Source: Cryoendolithus antarcticus
Taxonomy: Eukaryota > Ascomycota > Dothideomycetes > Cladosporiales > Cladosporiaceae
NCBI GenBank assembly: GCA_002077065.1
Contig: NAJO01000003.1
Span: forward strand, 806,001 to 870,000
Length of the DNA: 64,000 nt
Direction: 5' to 3'
The notes under the pieces were generated by a model that was given only the letters and a program-made list of their open reading frames with translations, was not told the origin of the DNA and did not search any database. Below, one piece after another: positions 22,001 to 32,200 of this stretch; the stretch's first letter is position 1, and each line of letters opens with the position of its first letter. The translations under genes and the position numbers were made by a program.

Positions 22001-22485
22001 GCACACCTTCCACGACTGCTGCAGCTGCGCCGACTCTCGGCCAAACCAGCGCGCCCGCGCCAGTCGCTGGTGCCACACCGAGCACCTTCGGCCAGCCGAG
22101 TGGCGCAGCAGCTGCTCTCCAGCAACCAGCGCGCCGCCCCAGCGCGCCAGCGCCAGGTCCCAATCCCAATGCACCGGCCTTCACTCCCGGCGCCAATCGC
22201 GGAGGGAGCGGCATTCCACCGCCTGGTGGTCCGGCAGGCTCCAAGCTTCCACGCGGCGGTGCAGCACCTAGCGGTCTGCCACGTGGTGGTGGCAACGCAG
22301 GACTGCAGATTCAGGGCGCTGCAGGTGTGCGCGGTGGAGCACAGAGCGGACTGCCTCGCGGTGGTGCTGGAGGGCCTCGTGGCGGTCGAGGTGGGCGAGG
22401 AGGTACTGGTCCTCAGGCGTTGGGAAAGCGACCGCATGACGGAGCTGGAGGGAGTGGAGACGAGAAGAGGGCGAAGGGGGCTTAG
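16042..22485 (+). CDS. MLP1: Nuclear-basket nucleoporin Mlp1/Tpr
   Basis: Single exon, 2147 residues from ATG 16042 (MRTRRQAADPSALDVPYL), which places the conserved ALDVPYLATAYGVSEETLQALID opening at the N-terminus. From about residue 40 to 1880 it is almost continuous heptad-repeat coiled coil with long runs of Glu, Gln, Leu and Arg. Two short Ser/Pro breaks (TPLRNGDFDPSTPGRMGSP, about 375-395; TPQRNGAIAVTPMS, about 675) are likely phosphosites. The C-terminal 250 residues are Ala/Pro-rich and end in repeated LPRGG and GGRGG units. Mlp1/Tpr forms filaments of the nuclear basket and acts in mRNA export quality control, gene tethering and spindle checkpoint signalling. The family length is about 1900-2300, so this copy is full length. 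Confidence 0.93.
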   Translation: MRTRRQAADPSALDVPYLATAYGVSEETLQALIDAPNADITKVFLAAVANKAHEHDELRAEKLQLDVELESVVRTSESKVKAQKSTVTRHVKELEELRTKLHTAESAREALSAELDGLKNSTSGTGAETSALRQRVETLEASNRDALALVESKAVEKDRLATELSEQHSKIVTLRREVGQLEEKNQSLENAASSQRFKEQSLQREIDLLKKNNDWHSNELQTRSQEHTKFRKERNAQIAALQRELDDGTANVDSLKRTEATLRERLVEVQAKADEAFANIAALQDDFNRREQDFRTQIDSTKRLADLQAQNANTHKARLQHIQEQLDQTKDDAAEEISRLQAEIETERYDKEEAERKLAELESKLESLQQRGRDSMPGTPLRNGDFDPSTPGRMGSPAVPGTVLKKARVLSHTQLYSQYIQAKQDALASERSRARQQDMLDECLQTLAERAPLEEEMNEEKARLEADVMSYSKMLEEAIETRNTAVKEMERFQSEAETSEHEGGILRQQLRDLAAQVKILLVEAQSRDQGLEEMSAQERLELQRAARGELDESTLENLSNTGRLISERLVIFHNVSELQCQNEQLLRVTRELGERMEGEEALQKQRQSASDAAEVDDLRKKLERYQDELNATATQIDSYIKERDIYRRMLQQRGTIQADTDVHSMFGQSIPATPQRNGAIAVTPMSRENDDLQKVLSEQKSLFDSFRQETMTDRRLLQDQIDALAAEKSRLQSNVAKAQSDYNLALSRFEMVNGNYTASREENTQLQKRIQSLYEQAAKQDARTQQVAEELVEARSLSDSIKHENANIKGEKDLWQRIEGRLTEDNKNLMDERSRLNKLVADLQNLQNERELAESEAKRRLQTRVDTLESELTDSKRKLEHEVEESRRGSQRREYEESQSRTRIDDLVKSLGSVREELVAAKTTRDQLQSRVEEMKIELRAAEEKVAAMQPTPHTNGSSDLPAEQRLSVEILDLRRDLDLAHNELEGAREQVEQYKSIAQSTEEELANFNETSEVYREENDSLLAEKDARIQELEQRIEDLSSELTTTNGELSELRTQHDESSRTLNEQRAALEAELVRLRDDADRHGEEKKLMREDLRAQAEIAQQAQQSYENELVKHAEATSTLQTLRKEYNELRTEVAGIRAEAEAAKASLERGEESWSEQKERFEQELSDMRNRRSDVDAQNKLLHQQMESFSSELQALRQGRVAAATFGNEGSVQSGGDSNLQEVIKFLRREREIVDVQYELSSQEAKRLQTQLDYATTQLDDARQKLAEERSQGSERAAQEGSTSRLQKTIEELNLFRESATTLRNENQQAREKLAEKTREVERLVAEVEPLTGRINELEAEVENKDGELKLLGDDRDHWRERTQNIISKYDRVDPAELEELRKQLAELQAEKAALLADQAPLREQVEGIEASVAEGKETVVKEWTERMEKFKNQAKEQNRKQNTRLGELKTATEAATAEQTRLTGELDGVRAELEAARTARDEALAKAGERAEEGEVEVEGHAELHAKIAEAERQASEHATKAEALSQEVEGLQETIGELEGQIEGLQSELAVAKEDVPVATDGPETRARVQELETQVAGLETELEAAKASSGHDEGEIDESAGDEAALSRLQSELAMAQKEVETLRATASDTAAAPASDNNAMAAQVASEVERLRVEMELQNQLAVKQVEEACDRKIQNSKAGLLRQLREEREKMRPGLTAEIRQAITAEHQVEVQKIRDEQAATISTLNQEHAAEMEKLRQSGDTAMAEADVKPEAAAAPFDASTITDDQATELLKHNVKVRAIFTSNVRKNVGKETEALTAKIAEKEAEVARLTAELSTAQEAAIAAATASTTAAPVAAPDNTAEIAALQTKLDAATKEKEAAVRQAIEQADKKAKVQISQRDMAQAKVAVVQKAAVDTPQKPVSEVWEVAKVAKPAPKPVANGAGAGTPAKPAAAASPVTKTVPGLPAPNTAAAPADSAAKNDAQAKLEARAARFGTPSTTAAAAPTLGQTSAPAPVAGATPSTFGQPSGAAAALQQPARRPSAPAPGPNPNAPAFTPGANRGGSGIPPPGGPAGSKLPRGGAAPSGLPRGGGNAGLQIQGAAGVRGGAQSGLPRGGAGGPRGGRGGRGGTGPQALGKRPHDGAGGSGDEKRAKGA
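22195..22470 (+). repeat. Low-complexity Gly/Arg/Pro repeat within the Mlp1 C-terminus
   Basis: The translated region has three LPRGG units (KLPRGG, GLPRGG, GLPRGG), then VRGG and PRGGRGGRGG. RGG tracts bind RNA and are substrates for arginine methylation. In DNA the unit is a loose GGTGG/GGCGG pattern, not an exact tandem array. Confidence 0.7.
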
Positions 22486-23265
22486 GAGGCGTCCAGAGCT
22501 CTGAGAGCGGGTGCGGAGATCTTCGAACAAAAGAAGTAGTTGGCGTGCACACTTGAAGGGGAGAGACTTGCTGAATAACATGGCTAATAGGTACAGTGGA
22601 GTATGGCTTGACAGTACACCCATGACAGCAGGTGTATGATAGCATCAGCTAGTAGCGTGAGCCTGTGTAGCCTGCGTAATGCAGACAAGATAGCTATGCC
22701 GAAGTAGACGTACGGTGTGCACCAGTATTAGTCTTCCGGTCTTGTTACTCCTTTCCCTCGGGCTGGACTCTTGATTACTATAGTGAGAGACCATCTTGGA
22801 CGCACAATAGTGCTATTGCTTGAACAATTGCCATCAACACCCCGAGTTACACACCAGGCGCCGCTAGTGTGGCAGCGTGAGTATGGCTGCGTTGATTCTG
22901 CAGGTCAGTCTCGCGTTCCAAAAGGCATTTTGCGTCTATATGATCTGGCACGCGCTAGAACAAGCTGTGACAACTTACAATATATCCTATCATACCGAGC
23001 AGCCATAGGACGCTTCATCTTGCTGCTGCAGTTGCCCTTTGTCGTCCTGATGCAAATAAGTAGACCATATGAGCTAATCCTTGAGGTGTGGTTGAATTTA
23101 CGCTCCCCTAACCCTACAGCGTGAGTGGAGAAGCTGGACACCTGTGAACAGCAGATTGAATTGTCTCGGACTTTTGTACATACCACCTCGCTCTAACGCT
23201 AGAGTACACAACCCAGACACCGGAACGATTACCCGACACTGCCCTTATGTTACCAAATCAAACCA
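22486..23265. other. Intergenic between convergent 3' ends, about 0.78 kb
   Basis: This lies between the Mlp1 stop and the midasin stop. It is more AT-rich than its flanks, as expected for 3' untranslated and terminator DNA. The open frames are short and without motifs. Confidence 0.55.
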
Positions 23266-26200
23266 TCAACGCCCACCAGACTCCACAACCTCGGCAAACC
23301 ACTGCCTCAAGGCACCAGCCAACACCCCGGGCAATTCCTGCACATCCCTTACGATTAAGTAGTACTGGAAGGGGAACGTGTCCAAGTACTTGACCATCTT
23401 CAGCTGCATCTCACCGTCGGCACCCTTCGCGAATTCCGCAGTCTGCAAGTCCAGGATACTCTGATTCGGCACAGCGGTAGACTGTGTCGACGTTGATGCC
23501 TTGCGTGACAGAGCGTCAACGATAACGAAGACGACCATGATGCGTTCTTCGAAAGCTTGGCGAACGAGCTGGCGGATGCTGGGATGGTCTTCACAGACGC
23601 CGTCGGAAATGATGAGCTGTAGCTGCCAGAGCTCCGATGAAGAGCCAGTGGCCTTCAGCCGTGCTGCTCGGAACAGCTCGATAGACTCAGCAAGCATCTT
23701 TCGCACATTGGTCTTGGACTGCGCAAATGTGAAGCTCTGGAAGACTTCCGCTCCGGCTTCAGATGTGAACGGCGTGCTGAAGTCGTGAGCTAGCTTGACC
23801 TCCTCGCCAAAGCCTAACACGCAGATCTCGCCGACCTCGAGCATGGACATGCTTTTCGCTACCAAGGCTAATGTCTCGAAGGCAAGAGACTTGCTGTCGC
23901 TTTCGTCCATGGACTTGGAGTCATCGATCGCGAGCATGATCTGATACGACCGCTTGCTTGGGATGGACCGGCGCATCCATATCTTGTCGCGCTTGTAGGA
24001 CGAGGCGATGTATGGGATGATTCGCTTGATGTTGAGTCTCTTACCCGTACGAAAGTCACCACGCATCTTGGTGGCTTGTGTTGGATGTAGGATGAGGCGT
24101 AGATGCTCAGTCAAGATGAGTGCCAAGTTGCGCGTACTCGACTCGTGCTCAGCCCAGGCGCTTCGAGCTTCGTCAAGGCTTATGGTAGCCGCGGCATCGT
24201 CACTGGAAATGTGGGTATGAAGCAGCTGGTCATCCACGTCATCCACGTCCTCCATCTCCGACTCCTCGGCATGGTCTTCCATCTCAACATCCTCGTGAGC
24301 GCTCTTGTCGCCAACCATGGCCTTCGCGTTGCGCGGCTCGTTGACTTGTCCGTTGGTGTCGGTCTTGTCGTCAATACCACTCTCCACGTCTTCGATCTCG
24401 TGTTCTGGATCGTCAGGCATATCCTGGAAAGGCACATCATCCTGGGTCTCCTGCTCGTTGACTGCGCGGCTAGTCTCTTCATTTAGAGCGCCGGACTGGT
24501 CCGCGGAAGCGGTGCCCAGTGCTTGGGTATCAGCCTCTGCACCTTCATTGGGCAGATGCTCAAATGTCGTATCTGCCATATCAACGTCCGCTTCAGTGAC
24601 CGGTTTCTCTTTGCTCCCATCCGCCTCGGGATCCGGTGCTTGAATCTCCTTTTGTTGCCTGTACCATTCGTCCAACACATTGCCAAGCTCCTGGTACTGT
24701 GCTCTTTGCTTGTCCATTCGGGACTGAGAAGCAGCCTGGGATGATTCTGTAGCTTGCTTGTCTGCCTCAGCACCACTCTGAGCACCACTGGCCTGCTGTG
24801 TAGATGCAGAGGTATCTGCGTCCGGCTGTTGATCTTGCTCTGACACGCCTCCCTCAGTGTGCGCTTGGCTCGGGTCCGTCTCCACGCCAGTACCCTGTTC
24901 GCCAGCGACCTCACCATCTGCGGGCTGGTCCTGCTGCTCATTGATAGCCCGCAGCATGTCCGCATCATCCTCGCCAGCATCAGCATCAGGTTCTGCGTCA
25001 TCCTCAGCTTCGGCAGTGCGCTCTGCTTCGCCTTCTGAATCGTTGTCCTCTTGAACATTATCTGACTCAGCCGGATTGTCAGTATCGGGCAATTCGTTCG
25101 TCTCTTTGCCGTTCGCTTCAGGCAAATTATCGTCGTTTACGGACGCCACATCGGACATGCCGTCGCTGTCAGACGCATCTTCCATGTCAATGTCATCCGG
25201 CAAATCGAGGGTGTCCTGCTCTGGCATATGTGGATCTATTCCTTCGGTCTCCTGGCGTGTCACATCCTCAGCACCAGCGTCGGCAGATTCCTCCTCTTCT
25301 TCACCCTCCCCGGCATCACCGTCCTTAGCCTCTTCCTTGCTGCCCTCGGCCGCTGCTGACAGGTCTTGGTCCTTTGCGGTGGTGTTCCCTGAATTGGCCT
25401 CCTTCGAATTCTCCTGCTCCGCCTTTCCCTCATCCCACATCTTCTCGTCTACGGCGCCGTCGTCAAGATCACCGACACTGCCTGTCTCTTCATCGAGATC
25501 CTTCTCGCCGTCATCATCTGCGTCCTCGCCGTCGCTTGACTCGCCTTCTACGTCGCCAAGCTCACCCTCCATCTCTTGGTCAGCCATATCAACAGCGTCC
25601 TTCTCGTCCTCCACATCGCCGTCCATGTCGGCCTTGTTCCTTTCCTGCGCGAGCTCTGACAGATCTTCGTCTGCGCCGACATCTTTGCTAATGTCTTCTC
25701 CACCCTCGCCTTCGCCAAGTCCAGTGCCAGTCTCGACATCACCAGACTCCTGCTTTCCTTCTTGTGACTTCTCAGGTGGTGAACAGAAGCCATCCTTTGC
25801 GAGTGTGATGAAGGACTTTGCTAGAACATGACCTAGGCGCCCACTGCGAGTGTGGAGTGAGCTGAGCGCTGATAGTATCCGCTCGCCAATACCGACATAT
25901 GTGTCCAGCATGGGATATAGGGCTTGGCAAGCGAGAGCTAGTGCGTTCAGTGCGTTACCTTGTCCACTCGACACATTCTGTATATTGGTCACAAGACTGG
26001 CCATCTTCTGAGACACCTCTGCATACGCAAGAGCGTCCCAGGCAGACTCATGGAGTCGCTGATGCTTAATGAGCCAAGCTGCCTCATTCACATTCGTTGT
26101 GTTAGCAGCAAACACTCCTTCAACCCGTTGGACGGCCGCCAAAACTGTGTCCAGGCAGCTAAGCAGCCCCTGCAGCCATTGATCTTCGTTTTGATGGCGA

Positions 26201-29200
26201 ACACCATTGGTGTACTCGCTCAAGCCTGCCCCTGGCTGAACAAGCCATTTCTCTAGATGATGTGTGATGTAGCCTAGCTCGGGACGATGGACTTCGATCT
26301 CCGACATGTGACTGAGTACATCTTGCAAGATCCCACTGACAATTGATGTTCGTTCCGGGTCATGTTCATCCACGAGCCCAGCCGGCAAGACAGCAGCAGC
26401 TTTCCACTGCCGAACATGCTCGTTCATAACATAGACCTTGTCAGTCAGATATATGATAAGAGGTTGGAAGTCCTTGCCAGACAACTGCGCCTGTATCACG
26501 ACCAACTTCGCTGCGACGCTGAGCATCTGCGCTACGCATGCAAATGATTGGACGTCCCACTCAGTCTGTGTTGGCCCAGCTAGCACAGGATTTGTGCATT
26601 GCGCAAATCCTCGTAGGTCTCGAAGCTGCGTAGCTAATACTTCCGACACGGCTCGCTTCTCAGCAAGTGTGTTGTGCTGCCCAATTGTCACAGAGAGGAG
26701 ACTCTCCAGGTAGGCAACGCACCGTGCGGTTTCGGCGGGCGTCAGATCCTCCGAGTGCTTTCGAGCAGCCTCTCTGGCAGGTCGCATGGTCCCCAGAAAC
26801 TGGTACATGGCACGTGGTGTTCCCTTCGTGTCGATCGGGATGTGGAGCTGAGCCATAACGTTCGAGAATGATGATTGCTTCGAGAGAAGATCCTCGCCCA
26901 AGTTGTGCTGCAATCCCATGCTACGGGCATTCTTCAGGACATCTGCGAGAAGTCTACGCTTGCGGGTCTTGAGATGATTGACCATCACTTTGTTCTCTGC
27001 CGTCAGTCTTGACGGTGTTTCCTGCTGCAGAGCCTTGATCGAAGTCGCCAGATCGTCAAGAAAGGCGTCGAGGCGCTGCGCTGAGTTCTGCAGGTCTGCC
27101 TGTGCGAGGGCCTTGGACTGCATAAGAGACACTGTAGCATCAATGTTGCGGAATCGTGGCGCCCTCGATGCCCATCCTGGGATGATCAAGCACCCCTCGG
27201 AGTCTTGTATTGCTGTTGAGGCGGCGATCTCAACACTCGGATCCAAGATAGTGCATTCTGTGCTGCCTTTCACCTCTAGAATGCCTGCTTGAAGTATATG
27301 TGTGACTGGCTGAGCCAGCAACGCACGGAACTTGCGCACCAACCGGAAGAGTTTGCGATGCGAAGCTTTTGCGCTCTGGCGGAGTGTATTGATGTTCCGG
27401 TCTTTCCAGCTTGCGATCTTGATCATCTCCCTCAGATTCTTCTCGAGCGTCGCGCGGCCAGCGACCAAGGCTTGTTGAACAGCGTCCTCGAAGTGACTGA
27501 AGTATGCGACGACATTCGCCAAACCTTCGTGCACCTTGTGGAACGCGACAGATTGTCTTGCGCGCAAAAGCGTGTGCCCTTCGAAGTCGCGCAGAAGATC
27601 AAGCCTGACTTGGAACTCTCCGAGGCCACTTGTATGCATGAAGCTCTCGAGTGCGCCTAGCGTGCCGACAATATGACGATGAATCGACAGGCCGTCCTCC
27701 GGCAAAGTCTCGGTTGCAGCGATGATGGTCTCGTAAGCGACGAACCACCACGCCGCAGCTTCGTCCTTGCTCCGTCGTATTTCTTGCCCAAACATGCCCG
27801 CCCAAGAGGAAAGCTCAAGTCGCCTCCAGTCGATTATAAGGTCCGTGATAGACTCGTATTGCGCCGCCGCGCTATACTCTCGGCTTGCGATCTTCTGCCA
27901 CTCATTGATTGTCGCATGCAGCTTCTCCAGCAACGGGATGAAGTCAGGCAATGGATCTGAGTGATTTCGGGTGAGGACCTGATCGCACAGTACCAGAACA
28001 TCAACGGGGGTGGAATGATCTGGCCAAGCAGTACGCAAAGTCCCGAATCGCGATTGGATGACGCGAATGAGCTTCTCCAGTCGTTGGACCTCGACTACAT
28101 TGGCGTCAGCGTACATGTTGTAAGGCCGGCCTGCTGCCGAATGCTCTTGGCAGGATGAAGCAGCGTCTTGAAGTCGCAGCATCAACATAGGCAGTGACGC
28201 TATGAGCCGATGGCCACTGCTGTCGAGCGGCATGGCATCAAGATATTGCCAGAGTAGATCAAGGATGCTGTCGCTCCCAGGATTCTGTCCCGTGCACAGA
28301 GCGCGATGTACTGCTACGATTGTATATGCCTGTTTTCTGATCGCGGGCGGACGGCCATTACTCGTGTTGCGCACATCTACGTCTCGCGCACCCTGTAGGA
28401 ACCTGTCAAGCTGGTCGTCCGTAGGGTCTCCTTGTAGCTCGGGTTTGTCCACATAGCGATAGAGACTTGACTTCGCCACATCATGGCGTTGGTCCTGGTT
28501 GAGCTCTGTGCGCCATTGATCGTACAAACGTGCGAATTGGATCTCGACTGCGTGAGCAAGGGCAGTGGGCGCACCTGATAGCGGCCATAACGCACTACGT
28601 GCGCCAACTGCAGCCAGCCATATAATGCGCTCGTCCGTTGTAGTACATGTTGATTGTGCCGCAACTAGTGCTTCTTCTGACTGCCATGTCTCCAAGGAGC
28701 CAGCTGCAAACGGAATGAGCTGCCCAATCTGCACATGGCGACTGGTTGCTGATTCAATCAGATCTTGTCCGGCTAAATAGTCGCCAACGAAAAGGCAGTC
28801 AATGAAGCCTAGTACAGGGGTGGTAAAGTCATCGTACGCACGATACTGATCGGCAAGTCGGCATCGGATCTGAACAAGATTCGCTCGAATGCCGCTGTCA
28901 AGAGACGGCGTTTTCGAAGCCTCGATAGTCTTGACCACTCGCCAGAGCCCGTCAAACTCCATTTGCAGGCTCGCAAGCTCGGATGACGCAGGTCTGAAAA
29001 CTGGAGGCAACTCGGGAGCAGATCCGATAGCCTGTAAGTCCGAGTCCAGCAGTCTCACACGCAACGAGGACTCGACTCCGGTCAGCTTTTGTCCGAATTT
29101 CCTCAATGCTTCAAGTCTGCGTGCAAGATCGCGCTCGTTACGCTTGTGAATGGCGTGCTTCTCCAGTGGTTCGAGCGCAGGATCGAAACACACATCCGGG

Positions 29201-32200
29201 AGGTACAAGTAGAAGCATGCCAGAGCTACTGCACGCCACGCGCCTGCAGATTGCTCATACAGCGTGTCGGTTGCACTGAACTGCAAGCTCATGTATTCTA
29301 CAGCTCTCGCCATGTGCATAGTCCACGGCATATTCTCATGCTCCTGATGGACATTGACGCCCACCTCTGAGCCACCCGCGGCAGTAGCTAGTCTAATCGC
29401 AATGCTGCGCACATCTGCCCTGTCAGATCGCTGCAATGCGCTCAGTACCGCGTGAACGATGTCTCGCAATCCACTGTCAAGTTTGGGCTGTTGCTCCGTT
29501 AGCAGAAGATGGGCTTGGGCGGCGGTGACCTGACTCAGCACTTGGACTTCCGACTGCAAGAGCTGCAAGTTCTTGAGCGGTACGTTGTCGATGCTGCGCA
29601 GACCGTGCAGTGCAGTATCGGCCAGAGAGCGTGGGGTAATGCCGGCCTGCATGGCTTGACCGTGGTGGACGACTGCAGGCAGGCGCGCTAGGGCTTCCTG
29701 GCCGGGTGTCACAGACTCGGCTGCCGCTCTGACAACCGCTACAGGGCGGAGTGCAAGGGCATCCACAGTTGCAGTTTCAGGGGTGTCAAGGATTAGGCCG
29801 CCGACCTTGAGGGCAGAGAGGTGGCGCGATAGAACATCGAAGATGCTGACGAGACAAGGCTCAGAGCACTCAGCATCTGCAACATCGTCTGGTAGCCCTT
29901 GAAACTTACTCAACCTAGTGGCAAGAGCGTCGACATCCGCCCCTGACATGCGTGCACCATCTAGAGCACGCGAACATGATTGGCGAAGAGCAACAATGGA
30001 GTCCAGCGATTGTTGAAAGCGCAGCGCAAGAGTGTCGATCTGCTTGATAAGGTCCTCGAGCTTGACGAGGGAGCGAAGGTGTGCTTCGGTCACCGGAGTC
30101 TTGGGTCGTAACGCCTCCCACATTGCTACACATTCGGTGCCAACGAGGGAGGTCTGCGTGGGTACGATCGCGGAAAGAGCCTGTTCGGCGATCTTCAGGC
30201 TGGGCTCGATCAGGCTCATGTCCGGCGCGAAAGTGAGGGTCTGGTAGCATATGCTAAGACCGGCCGACAATACCGCCGAATTCACAGTCTGAGTACCGCA
30301 GAGCTCACATATTCGTCGGAGCGTTGCAATCATGTACTGCCAGTATCTTCTTGATCCCGCCAGCTGTGCCTCATCTACTCGGATGTTGTGGCATGCTGTA
30401 TGCACCTGCTCGATGAACCTCACCAATGTCCGTAAGACGTTGCTAGCACCCTTGCTGCTAGTAATGCGCTGTTGCTTTTCCGCTCGCACAAGAGCAGCGA
30501 CAATGTTTCGATCAGCTTGGAACGCCTCGAAGGCTTCGCGCAAGGTTTCGAGATCAGTGCGTAGCTCGTAGGAGAAACCCATGCATAGGGCTGTGAGGTA
30601 AATCTTTTTGTCGCTTTGGACAAGGGGCTGATTTGTGAGAGGATGGACGGACTAAGAGACGACACTTACCGTTAGTGAAATACTTACTTACTAGCATGGG
30701 TGCATAACTGACCTGTACACTTGCAAAGTCAGCAGGCACCTGCTTCTGGCCGATGGCAGACTGATAGAATGCCTCGAGTTGATCGAGACCGTTCGTCTGC
30801 CCCATACTGCGCAAGCTGTGTCGTCGAGGAACGAGCTGCTGGTTTTCAGGCAAAGCGCCTATCACAAGTCCTGACCCTGCTTTTTGCGTGAATGCCTCAC
30901 TATGCGGCTGATCGCATATAGCGAGTTGTTCCAGGCCGAGCTCCAAGGATCCAGATACAGATCCTGCCGCCGGCCAAGTCGCCTGTAGCTTTCGGAAGCG
31001 CGCGATCGCCGACTCCGTGTTCAGCGGCGCCAGTAAGGGCTGGTCAGCGGTGGATTCCAACAAGTGTATCTCAAGAGCCCTGTTTCGCATGGCCCGAGAA
31101 AGGTCACCGTAGCGAGGATCGACAGTCAGGAAGATTCTGAAGTTTGCATGTGGGCGTACGATCCGCGGAGCACCATCATCGCCAACGTGCTCGCTCATGA
31201 TCAGTACACCGTTGGGCTCGAGTAAGGAGTTCAGGCGATCCAAGACGGAGGGACTGCAAAGGTTAGCATTATCAAGGACGAGCCATCGGCCGTGCAGCAT
31301 GGCGTCAATTAGGAAGCCATCGATCCAGGCGAAGCGAGCCTTGTCGACTGCGTCGGCAGAGGCGCGGATGGTCTCGGCCAAGAAATCAGCACCAGGCACG
31401 TCACATTGCTCAAGGAGATGTAGAAGTCTGGACATATGTGATTCATCTTTGATGGCTCGCCGAAGCTCAGATGCCAGAGTGGCGTGCTGGGAGTCGGTGC
31501 CTGCTGTCAATGATGTCTTCACAAGATTCTGGAGGTCGCGAGATAATGCCTCGAGCAAAACCGCGGTCTCTCTTTGCGAGTCAGCCTGCTCGTAGCCTCC
31601 GATGAGGTCCATGGCATCGGTCTCCGCATTCATGGTGAAAGTTTCGATCGAAGCGCCTACACTCGCGGCGAGACCCTCCACCATAGCTGTCTTGCCGACA
31701 CCTGAAGGCCCAGACAAGATGACAGGCCAAGATTGGTGCACCGCAACCATCATTGATTGCAGGCTGTACAGCTGGTTGCTGACCACTTGATCGGAGCGGT
31801 TCGAGGGTGGAGCATATACCGTGTGCCGTGGAAGTAGACCTAAGCCAAGTTGTAGCGCTGATGGAGAGACGCTGCTGACAAGGTCAGCTCGAGGGAGATC
31901 GTTCCCATACACGCTTCGGAAGATTTCCATGGCCTGCTCTCGGTCGCCCGCATTGCGAAACCGCTGGGCGAACAGCATCTCCACAAAGTCACGTGCGTTT
32001 CCAGCCGCCAGCAAGCCGTCGTTCTGGCCGACCAGAGACAGCCACCTCGTGATGTCACGCAGATTGAACTCCCAGGGTCCACCCTGTGATCCAAAGCGCT
32101 TCTGTCGACTCACTGCAGCGTCAAGTCGGGAGACGTACTCAACAGCTCTGGCAATCACTGTCTGGCCCAGAGCAGGGTAGGAACGCTGGCAGATCATCAT

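Noticed and set aside
21910..22623. Minus-strand 237-codon frame over the Mlp1 C-terminus
   Set aside because: Antisense of low-complexity Ala/Gly/Pro coding sequence; no motifs.
25076..25831. Plus-strand 251-codon Ser-rich frame
   Set aside because: Antisense shadow of the Asp/Glu-rich region of midasin; composition fully explained by codon complement.
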